A DNA stretch of 64,000 nucleotides from Sphingomonas sp. Leaf20. Its GTDB lineage: Bacteria; Pseudomonadota; Alphaproteobacteria; Sphingomonadales; Sphingomonadaceae. The stretch spans positions 1 to 64,000 of the forward strand of contig NZ_LMKN01000008.1 of assembly GCF_001421535.1 (NCBI RefSeq), read 5' to 3'. A program made the translations under genes and the position numbers. Positions 1-9,585 of this stretch are shown one piece after another (positions within the stretch are counted from its first letter, which is position 1; the number at the start of each line of letters is the position of its first letter). The notes beneath the pieces were generated by a model. That model worked only from the letters and a program-made list of their open reading frames with translations. It was not told where the DNA came from and ran no database searches.

Positions 1-71
1 CACACGAATATCAAAACCCATTCACAACGTCTTCTACACACCCAATGTCTGCAAGCGCAGACTGTCGGGCC

Positions 72-96
72 CCCATCAAAGTACTACTTTGATGGG
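72..96. repeat. Perfect inverted repeat upstream of initiator tRNA
   Basis: The arms CCCATCAAAGTA and TACTTTGATGGG flank a single base, so as RNA this would be a stem of about 10 bp with a short loop. It ends 7 bases before the tRNA. There is no T-run after it, so it is not a classical terminator. In many alphaproteobacteria the initiator tRNA follows the 5S rRNA in an rrn operon, so this could be a processing or terminator stem of an operon lying to the left of the window. That is inference. Confidence 0.6.
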
Positions 97-103
97 ATCC
101 TAT

Positions 104-180
<77 letters not shown>

Positions 181-199
181 AATTCCACACATCGACCTA

Positions 200-231
200 A
201 CGCCGCCCTCACGGGCGGCGTTGTCGTTTGT
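200..231 (+). terminator. Terminator after initiator tRNA
   Basis: An 8-9 bp GC stem (CGCCGCCC/GGGCGGCG with an outer A-T pair) with a four-base TCAC loop is followed by the T-rich TTGTCGTTTGT. It lies 20 bases after the tRNA and is a good intrinsic terminator for it. Confidence 0.75.
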
Positions 232-251
232 GACGCACGCCAGCACATCCG

Positions 252-720
252 CGACCATTGCACGACGCCGCCTTCTGGATCAGCATTACCGTCTGGATAG
301 ATCGTCAAGCGCTCGATGAGCATCGACAGGGTCTCCGCAGCTTTGCCGCGGACCGTCTCCGCGACGCTGTCTCGCGCAAGCGGCTGAACTTCTCCTCCAA
401 CAGCGGCAGCGCCAGGTGTGGTAGGATGATGGGTGTCGGATTTACCTTGATATCCGTTCTAGGCCAGCTCTCAGCTTGGCGTTTCGCGGCCAGGTTGCCG
501 CTCTTGAAGCCTGCGAGGGCCAAGCGATCGATGCAACTGTATTGGCAGCAGGTCGTGCCCGTCCGCCGCGCCACATCACGCATGACCTGATCGGCGAGCG
601 GCCGGACATTGTCGCTGGTCAAGGACGGGGGCTGTCGGGTCGTGAGGGGCGCCGGGTCAACCAAGCCGCGCCTCCTCGCGCCTATTCAGCAGGCATCGAG
701 TTCTTGAGGTCGAGAGCGTC
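252..720 (-). pseudogene. Possible frameshifted recombinase relic
   Basis: No intact gene is convincing in the 650 bases after the tRNA terminator. On the minus strand one frame (about 480 to 380) reads LPHLALPLLEEKFSRL. A second frame (about 360 to 300) reads VRGKAAETLSMLIERLTI. In spacing and content these resemble the last part of large serine recombinases, where an alpha-helical HPNLAE..YRRKV segment precedes a segment like ALRSLIERIVL. A frame change would be needed to join them. Another short minus-strand frame ends at about 690 with NSMPAE. The identification is weak: no catalytic domain is present and the match is from memory of the family. Its position beside a tRNA gene would suit an old integration event. 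The rest of the stretch to 829 holds nothing I can identify. Confidence 0.3.
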
Positions 721-829
721 TATCGCCGGTGAACGGCGGGCAGCGCGTTGGTTGAAGAGCGACCTCGGGGTGTGGGCGCGCGAAGGTGGACGATGATCGA
801 CGTCATCGTCCACCCTATGACGGACAGCG

Positions 830-3685
830 TTAGAAGCGGAATCGCACGCCGAGCGAGTAGGTGCGCTCGAGATAGAAAATCTGCCGCGCGAACTGATCGC
901 CCGCGTCGTTGAAGTCGCGGTACCGACGGATCGGATTGCCGAGCAGGTTGACGATGTCGAAGGCCAGCGTCACGTTGGGGATCGGCGTCACCGTCGTGGA
1001 GAAATCGAGCTGGCCGCGGCCCTTCTCGATCACGCCGCCGGTGCGCTGTGCGCCGTTGGCGTCGAGGTCGAGCGGCTCCTGGCTGTAATATTGCACGAAG
1101 TCCGAGCGAAAATTATACGCGAGGCGTGCCGAGAAGAACGGCCGCTCATAGAGTCCGATCAGGTTGTAGGTCCATTTCGACACGCCGTTGAACCGCTGTT
1201 GCTGGCCGGCGACGTTGGGTGACGTTGCCAGCGTCGAGGCGAGATCGCCGCGCGAATCGACATAGGTGCCGTTTGCCTGAAGCCCGAACCCCTTTGCCCA
1301 ATCGGGCAACCCGTCGATATCGAGGAAGCTCGCAAAGCCCACCTCGACGCCCTGGAACCGCGTGGCGCCCGTATTCTCCGGCTGCGTATAGCGGACGCGG
1401 CCATAGACGGGGTCGGTGGTGAACACCGTCGTGTTCGAGATGAAGCCCTGCGCGTCACGCCGGAAGATCGCGCCTGTGAGCGACCCGGTGCGCGAGAAAT
1501 ACCATTCGAGGCTGGCATCGTAGTTGTTCGAGGTCAGCGGCGACAGGTTCGGATTCCCCGCGGTGATGGTGCGGACGTTGCTGTTGGGATCGTTCGGGTT
1601 CGGCGGGTTGTTCGGGTCGATCGTCGGCGGAGACCCGACCGTCAGCGCGGGGTTGAGGTCGAAGAAGTTGGGCCGCGTCCGCGTCTGCGTGTACGCAAGC
1701 CGCAGCTGCAGTTCGTCCGTCGCGGCGACGCGTGCGCTCACGTTGGGAAGATAGTCGGTATATTCGTTCTTCGCGGTGATCGGCGTGATCAGGAAATTGC
1801 CGGGCGTCTGTTCGTCGCGCAGGAAGCCGCTGATCGTGTTCTTGGTCCGGACCGCGCGTACACCGACGACGCCGTCGACGACGACCGTGCCGATGTCGAA
1901 GCCGTATTTGACCTGCGCATAGGCAGCCAGCGCCTTTTCGTTCGCACGGAAATTCTCTGACGGATTGAACTCGGGGCGTCCTGCCGGGGCACCGTAGAAG
2001 GTCCGCAGCGCCGCGAGATTGCCGCGGATGCTGTTCGACGGGATCGCGGCGAACGTGTGGATCGGGAAGGTGTTGTTATAGCCGAATCCGGCCAGCGTGC
2101 TCTCCGTCGAAACGGGCAAGGCGGTGATCGGCTGCTGTGCGGGCAAGGTGAAGATATAGGGGGCGCCGCGATCGCGATTGGCATCGCGGTCATTGTAGCG
2201 GACGCCGAACTGGAAGCGCTTGAGCAGGCCGCCGTCAAAGTCATACTGGACGTCGACACGCGACTGAATGTCCTTGCCGCCGACCTTCAGATATTCCTGA
2301 AAGAAGCCGCGGCTGATGTAATTCGCCGGGTCGGTCAGGTTGAAGTTGGCGAAGTCGAATGTCGGACCGCCGTCGGTGCCTGGGGATTCGAAGACGACGT
2401 TGCGCACCGGGGAACTGCGGAACGTATAGTCGATATTGACGAGGTCGAAGGTGTAGGTGCTGTCGGTATAGGCGACATCGCCCGAGATCTGGAGATTGTC
2501 GCGCTTCCAGATCGCGCCGCCGCCGGCCTGATAGGTGTTGGTCTCGCCGTTCGCCGACCCATAATATCCGTCAGGCGCATTGGCGCCGGTGACCGTCGCG
2601 CTCTGCGCGATGTTCGAGGCCCCCGCGCGCGTCGCGAGGTTGGTCAGCGTGAAGTCGGGGCCACCGAAGATCGGCACGAACATGAACCGGTTCGAATCGC
2701 GCCCGCGATACCCCTGGAAGAGACCGTCGGCATAGATTTCGAGTTCGGGAGTCGGCTTCCACTGGAAGGCCGCATTCGCCGACGGGCGCCAGCGTCGCCC
2801 ATAGCCGAGGAACAGCGACTGCGCGTCGGGATAGCGCACGCCACCGGTCGTGCCGGGCGCATTCGCCGCATTTGTCGTACCGACGACAAGCGACTGTTCA
2901 CGCAGCGAGTCGAGGAAGTTTATCCCGACATAGGAGGCATTCACGAGCAACCCCATCTCGCCGATCCCGGTATCCCAGCGATCGCTGACGAGCAGGTTGC
3001 CGTTCCACGAGAGCTTTCCCGATTGCTGCCAGTTCACGCCGTTGAGCGAGCCCGAGAGTTCGAACCCGTTGAAGTCGAACGGACGCCGGCCGCGAACGTT
3101 GACCTGCCCGCCGATGCCGCCTTCGATCAGGTTCGCGGTGCCCGACTTGTACACCTCGAGCGCGGCGACCGTGCCCGCGGGAAAATCCTGGATCTGGACG
3201 AATCGCCCTTCGGCGGTGAAGATCTCGCGTCCGTTATAAGTCGTGCTGAGATCGGGCAGGCCGCGAACCGTGACGCCTGCCGACTCGCCGCCGCCGCGCG
3301 AGACCTGGACGCCCGAAACGCGCGCCAGCGCCGACGAGGCGAACGTATCGGGCAGCTTGCCGATATCCTCGGCGACGACCGCATCGACGATGCCGTCCGA
3401 ATTGCGCTTGATCGCCTGTGCCGATTGGAGGCTGCGACGAAGGCCGGTCACGATGATCTCGCCGCTGTCCTCGGCCGGGCTTTCCTGGATCGATGGCTGG
3501 GGCGCTGCGGGGTTGGCGTTGCGATCCGACGCGGTGGTCGGTTTGGGAAGATCCTGCCCTTTGCCCGCCGCGGGCGTCTTCGATGACTGCGCCGGTGTCG
3601 CCTCGCTAGTCTGGGCAAAGGCCGGCGTGACGGTGGCAAGCGCCAAGACGCCTGCGGATGCGCAAAGCAGTGCTTTCGCGGTCAT
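830..3685 (-). CDS. TonB-dependent receptor (arabinan/arabinose locus)
   Basis: This is an outer-membrane beta-barrel transporter of 951 residues that uses TonB energy to bring a ligand into the periplasm. The ATG at 3685 is chosen because AGGGAGA lies just upstream and the protein then begins with a signal peptide ending in PAFAQ; upstream codons are non-coding in character. A Pro/Ala-rich linker leads to a TonB-box-like EIIVTG. A plug domain follows (about 70-210), starting AQAIKRNSDGIVDAV and containing the family phrase EDIGKLPDTFASSALARVSG. A long barrel ends in a terminal Phe (GVRFRF), as needed for barrel assembly. The subfamily is the Xanthomonas/Caulobacter type used for oligosaccharides. 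Its neighbours are arabinanases and arabinose catabolic genes, and its promoter carries the same putative GntR site. Arabino-oligosaccharide uptake is therefore inferred, not shown. Confidence 0.92.
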   Translation of the reverse strand: MTAKALLCASAGVLALATVTPAFAQTSEATPAQSSKTPAAGKGQDLPKPTTASDRNANPAAPQPSIQESPAEDSGEIIVTGLRRSLQSAQAIKRNSDGIVDAVVAEDIGKLPDTFASSALARVSGVQVSRGGGESAGVTVRGLPDLSTTYNGREIFTAEGRFVQIQDFPAGTVAALEVYKSGTANLIEGGIGGQVNVRGRRPFDFNGFELSGSLNGVNWQQSGKLSWNGNLLVSDRWDTGIGEMGLLVNASYVGINFLDSLREQSLVVGTTNAANAPGTTGGVRYPDAQSLFLGYGRRWRPSANAAFQWKPTPELEIYADGLFQGYRGRDSNRFMFVPIFGGPDFTLTNLATRAGASNIAQSATVTGANAPDGYYGSANGETNTYQAGGGAIWKRDNLQISGDVAYTDSTYTFDLVNIDYTFRSSPVRNVVFESPGTDGGPTFDFANFNLTDPANYISRGFFQEYLKVGGKDIQSRVDVQYDFDGGLLKRFQFGVRYNDRDANRDRGAPYIFTLPAQQPITALPVSTESTLAGFGYNNTFPIHTFAAIPSNSIRGNLAALRTFYGAPAGRPEFNPSENFRANEKALAAYAQVKYGFDIGTVVVDGVVGVRAVRTKNTISGFLRDEQTPGNFLITPITAKNEYTDYLPNVSARVAATDELQLRLAYTQTRTRPNFFDLNPALTVGSPPTIDPNNPPNPNDPNSNVRTITAGNPNLSPLTSNNYDASLEWYFSRTGSLTGAIFRRDAQGFISNTTVFTTDPVYGRVRYTQPENTGATRFQGVEVGFASFLDIDGLPDWAKGFGLQANGTYVDSRGDLASTLATSPNVAGQQQRFNGVSKWTYNLIGLYERPFFSARLAYNFRSDFVQYYSQEPLDLDANGAQRTGGVIEKGRGQLDFSTTVTPIPNVTLAFDIVNLLGNPIRRYRDFNDAGDQFARQIFYLERTYSLGVRFRF

Positions 3686-3733
3686 AAATCTCTCCCTGAC
3701 GTCGCAGCTTCCCCGTGCGACTTGCGAATCGCG

Positions 3734-3776
3734 ATAGTATGATCCGATTGCGCTCGCAACAGTTTTTGTCGGACAA
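3734..3776 (-). promoter_or_regulatory. TonB receptor promoter with GntR-type operator
   Basis: The perfect dyad TTGTC-G-GACAA lies at 3766-3776, about 80 bases before the receptor start. On the minus strand a -10-like TACTAT follows at 3739-3734, so the operator sits at or just above the -35 region. This dyad matches the TNGTCNNACNA form bound by FadR-type GntR proteins. Related sites at 7319-7329 and 9605-9624 flank the other operons of the locus. Apart from this region, the intergenic stretch 3686-4230 shows no gene. Confidence 0.55.
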
Positions 3777-4230
3777 GAGGCTCGGGGTCTTGATCGTCTG
3801 TCGGTGCTGTATCCGCGGCAGGAGCGGCCGTGCTGAAATCGCCTAGAGCAGCCGACTGTCTGCACGTTTACCATTGCAGATCGCGCGGTTCGGACGAGAT
3901 CCGGCATTTCGGGAGATGATCAGGCTTGCGCGGCGTGCTGAGGCTGGGCGTTGATCTGGCAGGCAGCAACGGCCACAAACGCGGTTATCACTCCGACAAC
4001 CCGAATTGGCGCGGCCACGCCTTTCCCGCATGAATCCGTAGCGTCGGACGCGCGCGATCCGTTCGTTCTGAACGGCCTGCTAGTGCTGATGAGCGGGGTG
4101 TTCGGACAGGAGCCGGCCGCGGGCTCCGCGGTCTATCATGCAGGCGAGACGGGCATGGGCGGCAGGGTCTGTCGCGTGCAAATGCGCCCCGCATCGCGCG
4201 TTGAACGACGATGCGGGGGCGCTGGTCGGA

Positions 4231-6033
4231 TCAGTGATTATCGCGGGGCAGCCCCATGGTCTGTGCGATGCGCTGATATTTCTCCGCGCCTTCGAGAATG
4301 GCGCCGGTTTCCATCTGGCCGACGGTGGCGCGCTGGATTTCCTGCCACGGCGTCTGCGACCGCGGGAAGGCGTAGCCACCGGCGGCGGTCAGCGTTCGCC
4401 GGCGTTCGGCGAGCTCCTCGTCACCGATCAATACGTTGGCCGTCCCCTTGCCGAGATCGATCCGGACGCGATCGCCGGTGCGGATCAGCGCGAGGCCACC
4501 CATCGCCGCCGCCTCCGGGCTCGCGTTGAGGATCGAGGGCGAACCCGACGTCCCCGACTGACGACCGTCGCCGATGCACGGGAGCGCATGCACCCCTTCG
4601 CGGATCAGATACGCCGGCGGGCGCATGTTGACGACTTCGGCAGCGCCCGGATAGCCGATCGGCCCCGCGCCACGCATGAACAGCAGCGTGTCGGTCGTGA
4701 TGCCGAGCGAGGGATCGTCGATCCGGTGGTGATAATCCTCGGGGCCGTCGAACACGACCGCGGGCCCCTCGAACGCCTCGGGATCGTCCGGATTGCTCAG
4801 ATAGCGGTCGCGGAATTCGGGGCTGATCACGCTGGTCTTCATGATCGCGCTGTCGAACAGATTGCCGCGGAGCACGATGAAGCCGGCATCCTCGAGCAGC
4901 GGGGTCACGAACGGGCGGATGACGCGCTCGTCCTCGATCGTCGCATCGCGGCAATTGTCGCCCATCGTGCGGCCGTTCGCGGTGATCGCGTCCTCGTGGA
5001 TCAGCCCCTGCTTCATCAGTTCGGCGACGACCGCGGGCACGCCGCCCGCATGATAATAATCCTCGCCGAGATATTCGCCGGCCGGCTGGAGATTGACCAT
5101 CAGCGGCACCTTGTGACCATGCGTCTGCCAGTCGTCGATCGGCAGGTCGACGCCGATGTGGCGTGCGATCGCGGCGAGATGGATCGGCGCGTTGGTCGAT
5201 CCGCCGATCGCCGAATTGACGACGATCGCGTTGTGGAACGCCTCCTTGGTCAGGATGTCCGACGGCTTGAGGTCCTCGGCGACCATGTCGACGATACGCT
5301 TGCCGGTCTTGTACGCGACCTCCTGGCGGTCGCGGTAGGGCGCGGGGATCGCGGCCGAGCCGGGCAGCTGCATGCCGAGCGCCTCGGCGAGGCTGTTCAT
5401 CGTCGTCGCGGTACCCATCGTGTTGCAATAGCCGGTCGACGGCGCCGACGAGGCGACGAGCTTTATGAAGCCCTCATCGTCGATCGCGCCGGTCGCGAGC
5501 AGCTCGCGCGCCTTCCACACGATCGTGCCCGAGCCGGTCCGCTCGCCCTTGTGCCAGCCGTTGAGCATCGGACCCACCGACAGCGCGATCGCGGGGATGT
5601 TGACCGTCGCCGCCGCCATCAGGCAGGCGGGCGTGGTCTTGTCGCAGCCGATCGTCAGCACGACGCCGTCGAGCGGATAGCCGTAAAGCACCTCGACCAG
5701 CGCCAGATAGGCGAGGTTGCGGTCGAGGCCCGCGGTCGGGCGCTTGCCGGTTTCCTGGATCGGGTGGACCGGGAATTCGAGCGCGATCCCGCCCGCCTCG
5801 CGGATGCCCTCGCGCAGCCGTTCGGCCAGCACGAGATGGTGGCGGTTGCAGGGCGAGAGGTCGCTGCCGGTCTGTGCGATCCCGATGATCGGCTTGCCCG
5901 AGCGCAACTCCTCGAGGCTCAGGCCGAAGTTCAGATAGCGCTCGAGATAGAGCGCGGTCATGTCGATGTTTTCGGGATTGTCGAACCAGGCGCGGCTGCG
6001 CAGCTTGGGGGAAGGGCTCACTGGATGCTCCAT
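4231..6033 (-). CDS. L-arabinonate / pentonate dehydratase (IlvD/EDD family)
   Basis: This cytoplasmic iron-sulfur dehydratase of 600 residues removes water from a sugar acid, here most likely L-arabinonate, to give 2-keto-3-deoxy-L-arabinonate. The start [22 protein letters not shown] is typical of the pentonate branch rather than of dihydroxyacid dehydratase. The three cluster cysteines are visible as C62 (SPCNRHH), C130 ([11 protein letters not shown]) and C203 (GYCNTMGT). The C-terminus ends PRDNH, like related xylonate dehydratases. It starts 4 bases after the stop of the aldose epimerase and has no clear ribosome-binding site, so translation is probably coupled. D-xylonate dehydratase is the main alternative; the arabinan-degrading neighbours favour arabinonate. 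Confidence 0.85.
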   Translation of the reverse strand: MEHPVSPSPKLRSRAWFDNPENIDMTALYLERYLNFGLSLEELRSGKPIIGIAQTGSDLSPCNRHHLVLAERLREGIREAGGIALEFPVHPIQETGKRPTAGLDRNLAYLALVEVLYGYPLDGVVLTIGCDKTTPACLMAAATVNIPAIALSVGPMLNGWHKGERTGSGTIVWKARELLATGAIDDEGFIKLVASSAPSTGYCNTMGTATTMNSLAEALGMQLPGSAAIPAPYRDRQEVAYKTGKRIVDMVAEDLKPSDILTKEAFHNAIVVNSAIGGSTNAPIHLAAIARHIGVDLPIDDWQTHGHKVPLMVNLQPAGEYLGEDYYHAGGVPAVVAELMKQGLIHEDAITANGRTMGDNCRDATIEDERVIRPFVTPLLEDAGFIVLRGNLFDSAIMKTSVISPEFRDRYLSNPDDPEAFEGPAVVFDGPEDYHHRIDDPSLGITTDTLLFMRGAGPIGYPGAAEVVNMRPPAYLIREGVHALPCIGDGRQSGTSGSPSILNASPEAAAMGGLALIRTGDRVRIDLGKGTANVLIGDEELAERRRTLTAAGGYAFPRSQTPWQEIQRATVGQMETGAILEGAEKYQRIAQTMGLPRDNH

Positions 6034-6037
6034 TGGA

Positions 6038-7264
6038 TTAGCGCGAGACCGAGACGCGGTAGATCATGCGGTGGTGATAGGGTTTGCCCGGATCGACCCG
6101 GGCCGAGCCGAACGCCGGCTGGTTGGGGGTATCGGGGAATTTCTGTGGTTCGAGCGCAAGCCCGTCGCCCATGCGGTAGATGTGACCCGACTTGCCGACA
6201 AGCGAGCCGTCGATGAAATTGCCGGAGTAGAACTGGACGCCGGGTTCGGTCGTCAGGACCTCGAGGACGCGGCCCGATGCCGGATCCTCGACGCGTGCGG
6301 CAAGACCCGGCTCGGTCGTCACGCCCTTGTCGAGCACGAAATTATGATCCCAGCCATGACCGACGACGATCTGCGGATCGCGGCCATCGCGGATCCCGTC
6401 CGAGAGCAGGCGGCCGCGCGTGAAGTCGAAGACCGTACCCGCGACGGGCTTGCGTTCGCCAGTCGGGATCAGCGTGGCGTTGACGGGGGTATAGCGGCGC
6501 GCGGGGATCGTCAGGCGCTGTGCGTAGATTCCGGTGGCAGAGCCTTCGCCGGCGAGATCGAACAGCGCGTGATTGGTCATGTTGACGATCGTCGGTGCGT
6601 CGGTGGTCGCGTCGAAATCGATCGTCAGCGAACCCTTGTCGTCGAGCGAATAGGTGACCTTGACGCCAAGCGTGCCCGGATAGCCCTGATCGCCCGCCGC
6701 GCTGGTCAGCGTCATCACGACCTGCGCCTGCGCGCCACTCTTGACCGACGCGATCGTCCAGACCCGCTTGTCGAACCCGATCGTTCCGCCGTGCAGGCTG
6801 TTGGTCTTGTCGTTGAGCGGGACCTGATAGGTCTTGCCGTCGATCGCGAAACGTCCCCCCGCGATCCGGTTGGCGTAGCGACCGATCGTCTGACCCCAGT
6901 AATTGGGAGCGGTGACGTAGCTCGCCGCGTCGTCATAGCCGAGCGTGATGTCGGCAACACGTCCGGCGCGATCGGGCGCATTGAGCGACTGGAGCGTCGC
7001 ACCCAGCGTCATGATCCGGGCGCTCACGCCGTTTGTGCCCGTCAGCGTGACCGCCTCGATCGCGGTGCCATCGGGAAGCGTGCCAAACGCCGCGCGCTTG
7101 GCCTCGGCCGCGTCTGCGGTCTGCGCCGACAGCGCGCCGAGCAGTGCCGCGGCAACGATACCGGAGTGACGGAGCACATGGCTCGACCGTCTCGCATCAC
7201 TGGTACCGCTACCTGCCGTATCGCTGCCGATGATGACACTGTCCCTGATTCCGATTGTGCGCAT
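6038..7264 (-). CDS. Periplasmic aldose 1-epimerase
   Basis: A mutarotase (GalM family) that interconverts alpha and beta sugar anomers. The body reads [20 protein letters not shown], then [24 protein letters not shown] and [11 protein letters not shown], all family hallmarks including the H of the NSLHGG strand. The ATG at 7264 has AAGGA upstream and gives 408 residues with a long N-region before the hydrophobic signal. A GTG at 7177 would give a compact signal peptide ([22 protein letters not shown]) and is a real alternative. Export is likely either way. It is the first gene of a minus-strand pair with the pentonate dehydratase and diverges from the sugar symporter. It may supply the right anomer to the transporter or to the dehydrogenase. 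Confidence 0.88.
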   Translation of the reverse strand: MRTIGIRDSVIIGSDTAGSGTSDARRSSHVLRHSGIVAAALLGALSAQTADAAEAKRAAFGTLPDGTAIEAVTLTGTNGVSARIMTLGATLQSLNAPDRAGRVADITLGYDDAASYVTAPNYWGQTIGRYANRIAGGRFAIDGKTYQVPLNDKTNSLHGGTIGFDKRVWTIASVKSGAQAQVVMTLTSAAGDQGYPGTLGVKVTYSLDDKGSLTIDFDATTDAPTIVNMTNHALFDLAGEGSATGIYAQRLTIPARRYTPVNATLIPTGERKPVAGTVFDFTRGRLLSDGIRDGRDPQIVVGHGWDHNFVLDKGVTTEPGLAARVEDPASGRVLEVLTTEPGVQFYSGNFIDGSLVGKSGHIYRMGDGLALEPQKFPDTPNQPAFGSARVDPGKPYHHRMIYRVSVSR

Positions 7265-7295
7265 CCCAGTTCCCGTCCTTAATAGCCCGACGCCG

Positions 7296-7329
7296 TTGAC
7301 GCGCCTTGGATCGCTATATAGTCGGACAA
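7296..7329. promoter_or_regulatory. Divergent promoter region with second GntR-type site
   Basis: Between the epimerase (leftward) and the symporter (rightward), TAGTCGGACAA at 7319-7329 differs in one arm base from the perfect dyad upstream of the TonB receptor. A rightward promoter candidate is TTGACG at 7296-7301 and TATAGT at 7317-7322, a short 15-base spacer. The operator overlaps this -10, which fits repression. A leftward promoter could use TATATA on the minus strand in the same place, so one bound protein could shut both genes. Confidence 0.5.
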
Positions 7330-7396
7330 GACAATTTGGGGCAAGCCTTGCCGGAAAAGACTGCTGAACAGTCGCCGGCACGGCATTGAGGATGAG

Positions 7397-8728
7397 ATGA
7401 TTATGGCGATGCCGATACAGACGTACGAAGCGGTCGGGTCCGGACCCGCCTCTGCGGTACCCGGGGGCAGTCCCGGCTATCGCTCGGCATTGACGCTGCT
7501 GGCCAGCCTGTTCTTCATGTGGGGCTTCATCACGGTCATTAACAACACGTTGCTGCCGCATCTGCGCAGCGTGTTCGACCTCAGCTATACGCAGACGACG
7601 CTGATCGAAAGCGTGTGGTTCATCGCCTATTTCTTCGCGTCGATCCCCTCGGCCAAGCTGATCGAGCGCGTTGGGTACCAGCGCGCGATGGTGTTCGGGC
7701 TCGGGCTGATGGCGGTCGGCGCGTTGATGATGGTGCCCGCCGCGCGCCTGCCGTCCTATGGCGTCACGCTCGTCGCGCTGTTCGTGATCGCCAGCGGGAT
7801 CACGCTGCTTCAGGTGGCGGCGAACCCGTATGTCGCGGTGGTCGGCCCGCCCGAGACCGCGTCGTCGCGGCTGAACCTGGTCCAGGCGTTCAACTCGGCG
7901 GGTGCGACGCTCGCGCCGTTGTTCGGCGGGTATCTCATCCTCGGCCGGTCGACGTCCGGCACCGCCGCCGCCGGTTCGACCGCGGTTCTGACGCCGGCCG
8001 AGCGGCTCGCCGATGCGCAGTCGGTGGTGTTGCCGTATCTGATCGTCGCAGCCGTGCTGATCGTGCTCGCGGTGGTCATCGCGCGGTTCCCGCTTCCCGC
8101 GATGGGCGCATCGACGCAGCGCTCGGCGAAGACGGAACGCAAGGGGCTGTCGCTCTGGTCGCACCGCAACCTCGTGCTCGGCATCCCGGCGATCTTCATC
8201 TACCTGATCGCCGAAATCGGTGTCGCCAACCTGTTCATCAACTTCGTCAGCCAGCCGCAGATCGGCAATCTCACGCACGAACAGGCGTCGCATTACCTGT
8301 TCATCCTGTGGGGCGGCATGATGATCGGACGCCTCGTCGGAAGCTATGTCATGCGGACGATCCCCGCCGAGCGCGTCCTCGCTGTTGCCAGCATCGGCGC
8401 GTTCGTCGTGATGCTGATCGCGACGTTCACGACGGGGCATGTCGCGATGTGGGCGCTGATCTCGGTGGGGCTGTTCCACTCGATCATGTTCCCCACGATC
8501 TTCACGCTCGGGATCAAGGGGCTCGGCCCGCTGACGGAAGAGGGCTCGGGGTTGCTGATCATGGCGATCGCCGGTGGCGCGCTGGTGATCGTGCAGGGCT
8601 GGCTTGCCGACCGCTACGGGCTGCAGGCGTCGTTCCTGCTGACCGCGGCGTGCGAGCTCTACATCCTGTTCTATGCGGTATGGGGGTCGAGGGTCACCGA
8701 TCCGTTGCCCGACCAGCAGATCGTCTGA
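7397..8728 (+). CDS. MFS sugar symporter, FucP-like
   Basis: An inner-membrane transporter of 443 residues with about twelve hydrophobic helices. The opening region WGFITVINNTLLPHLRSVF and the loop AKLIERVGYQRAM are characteristic of the FucP/glucose-galactose proton symporter branch of the major facilitator superfamily. Later, GGMMIGRLVGSY marks the repeat of the loop in the second half. The start has GAGG a few bases upstream. It reads away from the epimerase/dehydratase pair and converges on the GntR gene. Context suggests it carries L-arabinose (or short arabinosides) from periplasm to cytoplasm, where the dehydrogenase acts; substrate is inferred only. Confidence 0.88.
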   Translation: MIMAMPIQTYEAVGSGPASAVPGGSPGYRSALTLLASLFFMWGFITVINNTLLPHLRSVFDLSYTQTTLIESVWFIAYFFASIPSAKLIERVGYQRAMVFGLGLMAVGALMMVPAARLPSYGVTLVALFVIASGITLLQVAANPYVAVVGPPETASSRLNLVQAFNSAGATLAPLFGGYLILGRSTSGTAAAGSTAVLTPAERLADAQSVVLPYLIVAAVLIVLAVVIARFPLPAMGASTQRSAKTERKGLSLWSHRNLVLGIPAIFIYLIAEIGVANLFINFVSQPQIGNLTHEQASHYLFILWGGMMIGRLVGSYVMRTIPAERVLAVASIGAFVVMLIATFTTGHVAMWALISVGLFHSIMFPTIFTLGIKGLGPLTEEGSGLLIMAIAGGALVIVQGWLADRYGLQASFLLTAACELYILFYAVWGSRVTDPLPDQQIV

Positions 8729-8753
8729 CGGCGGTCGAAACGCCAATGATGAT

Positions 8754-8781
8754 GTCGATGGAGCGTCAGGGCTCCATCGAC
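8754..8781. terminator. Bidirectional hairpin between symporter and GntR gene
   Basis: The arms GTCGATGGAGC and GCTCCATCGAC form a perfect 11-bp stem around a six-base loop. It contains the last codons and the stop of the GntR gene and lies 25 bases after the symporter stop. There is no strong T-run on either side, so it may act with Rho or as an mRNA 3' protector. Confidence 0.5.
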
Positions 8782-9527
8782 AATTGCGTATCCTCCAGCG
8801 CCAGATCGACGAGCGTGCGCATCGCGTCGCTGGCGCCGACGGCATCGCCCGCCGCGATCGCATCATAGACCCGCGCGTGATCGGGAATCGGGTTGCGCGG
8901 CAACGCGCGCCCACGCTGTTTGAACTGCGTCGTCCAGCTTACCGCCGCACCGATGCTTGCGCTCAGCACGATCAGCGCATCGCTGCGCGTCGCGTGCAGG
9001 ATCGCATCGTGGAAATTGCGATCCGCGGCGCGTCCGGCCTCGGTCGCCAGCGTGTGTCGCCGCATCGCGGCGAGGGCCTCCTTCATCGTCTTGAGGTCCG
9101 ACCGGTCGCATCGCTGCGCCGCGAAGGCAGCGGCGGCGGGTTCGACGATCCCGCGCAATTCGAACAGGCTGCGGACGAACGCGACATCGGGCTCCCCCGC
9201 AAACGCCCAAGCGAGCACGTCGGGGTCGAGTAGGTTCCACCGGCTGCGCGGCAGGACGCGCGTGCCGATCTTGGGCCGGCTTTCCACCAGCCCCTTCGCG
9301 GTCAGGACCTGCACCGCCTCGCGGTACGCGCTCCGCGACACGTCGAGTGTCTTCGAAAACTCGACCTCGCCCGACAGCGTATCGCCCGGCGCATATTCCC
9401 CCGACAATATCGCGGTGCCGAGCTTGTGCGCGACGGCCCCGTGCAGCCGCCGCCCGGTGCCGCGGGGCGGACGAAGCGACGTGGCATCGACGCCATCCTC
9501 ATATTCTACATCGTCGATTTTCGTCAT
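8766..9527 (-). CDS. GntR-family regulator, FadR/FCD type
   Basis: A one-component DNA-binding regulator of 253 residues. The N-terminal winged helix-turn-helix (about 25-90) reads LGTAILSGEYAPGDTL, then SRSAYREAVQVLTAKGLVESRPKIGT. The C-terminal FCD domain (about 105-240) is all-helical and keeps the metal/ligand positions around RNFHDAILHAT and PDHARVYDAI. The start at 9527 is preferred because AGGA lies just before it. It diverges from the arabinose operon and converges with the symporter. The three GTCSGA dyads around it are the natural candidates for its operators, including one in its own control region. The ligand is probably a pathway intermediate such as arabinonate; this is inference from sugar-acid regulators of this family. 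Confidence 0.88.
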   Translation of the reverse strand: MTKIDDVEYEDGVDATSLRPPRGTGRRLHGAVAHKLGTAILSGEYAPGDTLSGEVEFSKTLDVSRSAYREAVQVLTAKGLVESRPKIGTRVLPRSRWNLLDPDVLAWAFAGEPDVAFVRSLFELRGIVEPAAAAFAAQRCDRSDLKTMKEALAAMRRHTLATEAGRAADRNFHDAILHATRSDALIVLSASIGAAVSWTTQFKQRGRALPRNPIPDHARVYDAIAAGDAVGASDAMRTLVDLALEDTQLSMEP

Positions 9528-9585
9528 GCATCCTGCTCCATGACACCCGATTACCAGCCCGGCCCGAATCAAGGAACGACAAAGA

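Noticed and set aside
2057..3586. Long plus-strand open frame antisense to the TonB receptor
   Set aside because: It mirrors the receptor's codons in GC-rich DNA, lacks domain features and is rich in Arg/Asp/Gly as expected of a shadow frame.
3686..4230. Additional gene between the TonB receptor and the dehydratase
   Set aside because: Available frames are short, lack ribosome-binding sites and show no domain; the stretch contains the receptor promoter.
4138..6216. 692-codon frame antisense to the pentonate dehydratase
   Set aside because: Composition is that of a reverse-complement shadow and the opposite strand encodes a clear iron-sulfur dehydratase.
7265..8914. N-terminal extension of the epimerase to 958 residues
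   Set aside because: The extra part is antisense to the sugar symporter and has no recognisable domain; a good start exists at 7264.
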